NCBI GenBank assembly: GCA_922989275.2
Contig: OV277871.1
Coordinates: forward strand, 26,050,693-26,114,692
Direction: 5' to 3'
DNA from: Gari tellinella
Lineage: Eukaryota > Mollusca > Bivalvia > Cardiida > Psammobiidae
DNA length: 64,000 nucleotides
Below the pieces are notes generated by a model that did not search any database, was not told the origin of the DNA, and saw only the letters and a program-made list of their open reading frames with translations. Positions 63,451 to 64,000 of this stretch are shown here, one piece after another (positions within the stretch are counted from its first letter, which is position 1; each line of letters begins with the position of its first letter). The position numbers and the translations under genes are program-made.

Positions 63451-63669
63451 TTACAACCCTTCACAGCCTTACCCCGACTACAATAGTTATTTGCAAACAG
63501 TTTGAATCATGATCAGACGCCGCGTAACGCGGCGTCTGATCAGGATTCAAATTGTTTTAAACTTATTTCAATCATTATTAAAAACTAAATTCACCAAATT
63601 TAAATTTGAGAAATAAAAGCAGACGGCAATTATTTAAAATTGATGACGTCATGGCATTGAAGGGGTTAA
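63451..63669 (-). mobile_element. Family E MITE, full length
   Basis: AACCCTTCACAGCCTTACCC, core TTTGAATCATGATCAGACGC-CGCG, TAA loop, near-perfect mirror, GACGTCATGGCATTGAAGGG-GTTAA. Close to 21387-21603. Confidence 0.85.
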
Positions 63670-63767
63670 TATATATGAATATTCAGCGGCGGAATAGTTA
63701 GTTGTGGATAGAATGCTATACATTGCATTGGATTCTTTCAGGAAGTGCAAAACGTAAGTTTACCATT

Positions 63768-64000
63768 TCATCGCTAGCGTTTTTCTTGAGATTTTTTACC
63801 TTTTCACCGACCGCCATATTGTCGTCTGCTTCAATAATGTTGTCTGCAACATCATTTCAAAATTATGTTTAAGGCAGCATGACTGATGAAATTTCGAAAC
63901 GGATGTCAAACAGTTTTAATCCCGATCAGACGCCGCTTAAAGCAAACGGTTTGCTAAAAGCGCTTTTTGTCGTCAAACACGGAAAAGGTTTAATTACTCA
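63768..64000 (+). mobile_element. H-family MITE, cut by window edge
   Basis: TTTTTTACCTTTTCACCGAC-CGCCATATTGTCGTCTGC, AAACAGTTTTAATCCCGATC-AGACGCCGC with a shortened right arm. Confidence 0.6.

Noticed and set aside
467..63669. Repeated palindromes as a CRISPR array
   Set aside because: Copies are scattered over the whole window in different contexts, not evenly spaced with unique spacers, and the setting is eukaryotic.

Overview
This window looks like non-coding, repeat-saturated DNA from an animal nuclear genome, most likely a marine bivalve mollusc. That is an inference from memory of similar repeats: the 'GGGCAATAACTCTG' and 'TCTTCACCAAACTTGCT' tandem motifs, palindromic MITEs with GATCAGACGCCG hairpins, and a broken gene of a multicopy invertebrate type. 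I see no intact host gene, rRNA, CRISPR array or bacterial-style operon. Most open frames of 60-140 codons are translations of hairpin elements.

The dominant content is several dozen foldback MITEs. Two hairpin cores recur. Core K is CAAACAGTTTGGATCC-TGATCAGACGCCG and its mirror. Core L is CTTAAAGCAGGTTGAAAGTA and its mirror. Each core sits inside outer ends of quite different kinds: CAGTGGAGAA or CAGTGCTCCCTC or CAGTAGAACCTC ends with TA target duplications, CCCTTTACC / CCCTTCACTGCC / CTCTTTCCTCCC ends with TTAA duplications, and CAGGGCTGCCAT ends with apparent 6-bp duplications. I name these families A (CAGTGGAGAA), B1 (TTAA-CCCTTTACC), B2 (CAGGGCTGCCAT), C (CAGTAGAACCTC), D (CAGTGCTCCCTC), E/H (TTAA-CCCTTCACTGCC and relatives) and F (TTAA-CTCTTTCCTCCC).

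Layout. 0-6.2 kb: MITEs and a tandem duplication (about 0.95 kb per unit) whose second unit was split by a 1.3-kb insertion. 7.4-8.2 kb: a ~175-bp tandem array broken by an insertion. 11.4-11.8 kb: a retrocopied mRNA 3' end with a 15-bp target duplication. 12-25 kb: dense MITEs, several nested. 25.1-26.5 kb: a direct repeat carrying twin 101-bp hairpins. 28.35-28.93 kb: a D element with an A element inside it. 28.96-34.04 kb: a ~5.1-kb element with long terminal inverted repeats, two tandem arrays and a broken gene. 37.8-43 kb: MITEs and a TTAA-flanked 526-bp element carrying a tRNA-like segment. 43.1-48.7 kb: a diverged segmental duplication. 49 kb: a minisatellite grown from a MITE arm. 52.7-54.5 kb: a 5'-truncated LINE with a readable reverse transcriptase, inserted into a K hairpin. 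59.2-60.2 kb: a tandem array that switches orientation midway. 60.5-61.4 kb: a mariner-like deletion derivative.

The only long coding frame is the LINE reverse transcriptase (minus strand, ending at 53110). No intact DNA transposase was seen, so the MITEs here must have been moved by enzymes encoded elsewhere. Nested insertions together with paralogous empty sites inside the window give an unusually direct record of target choice.
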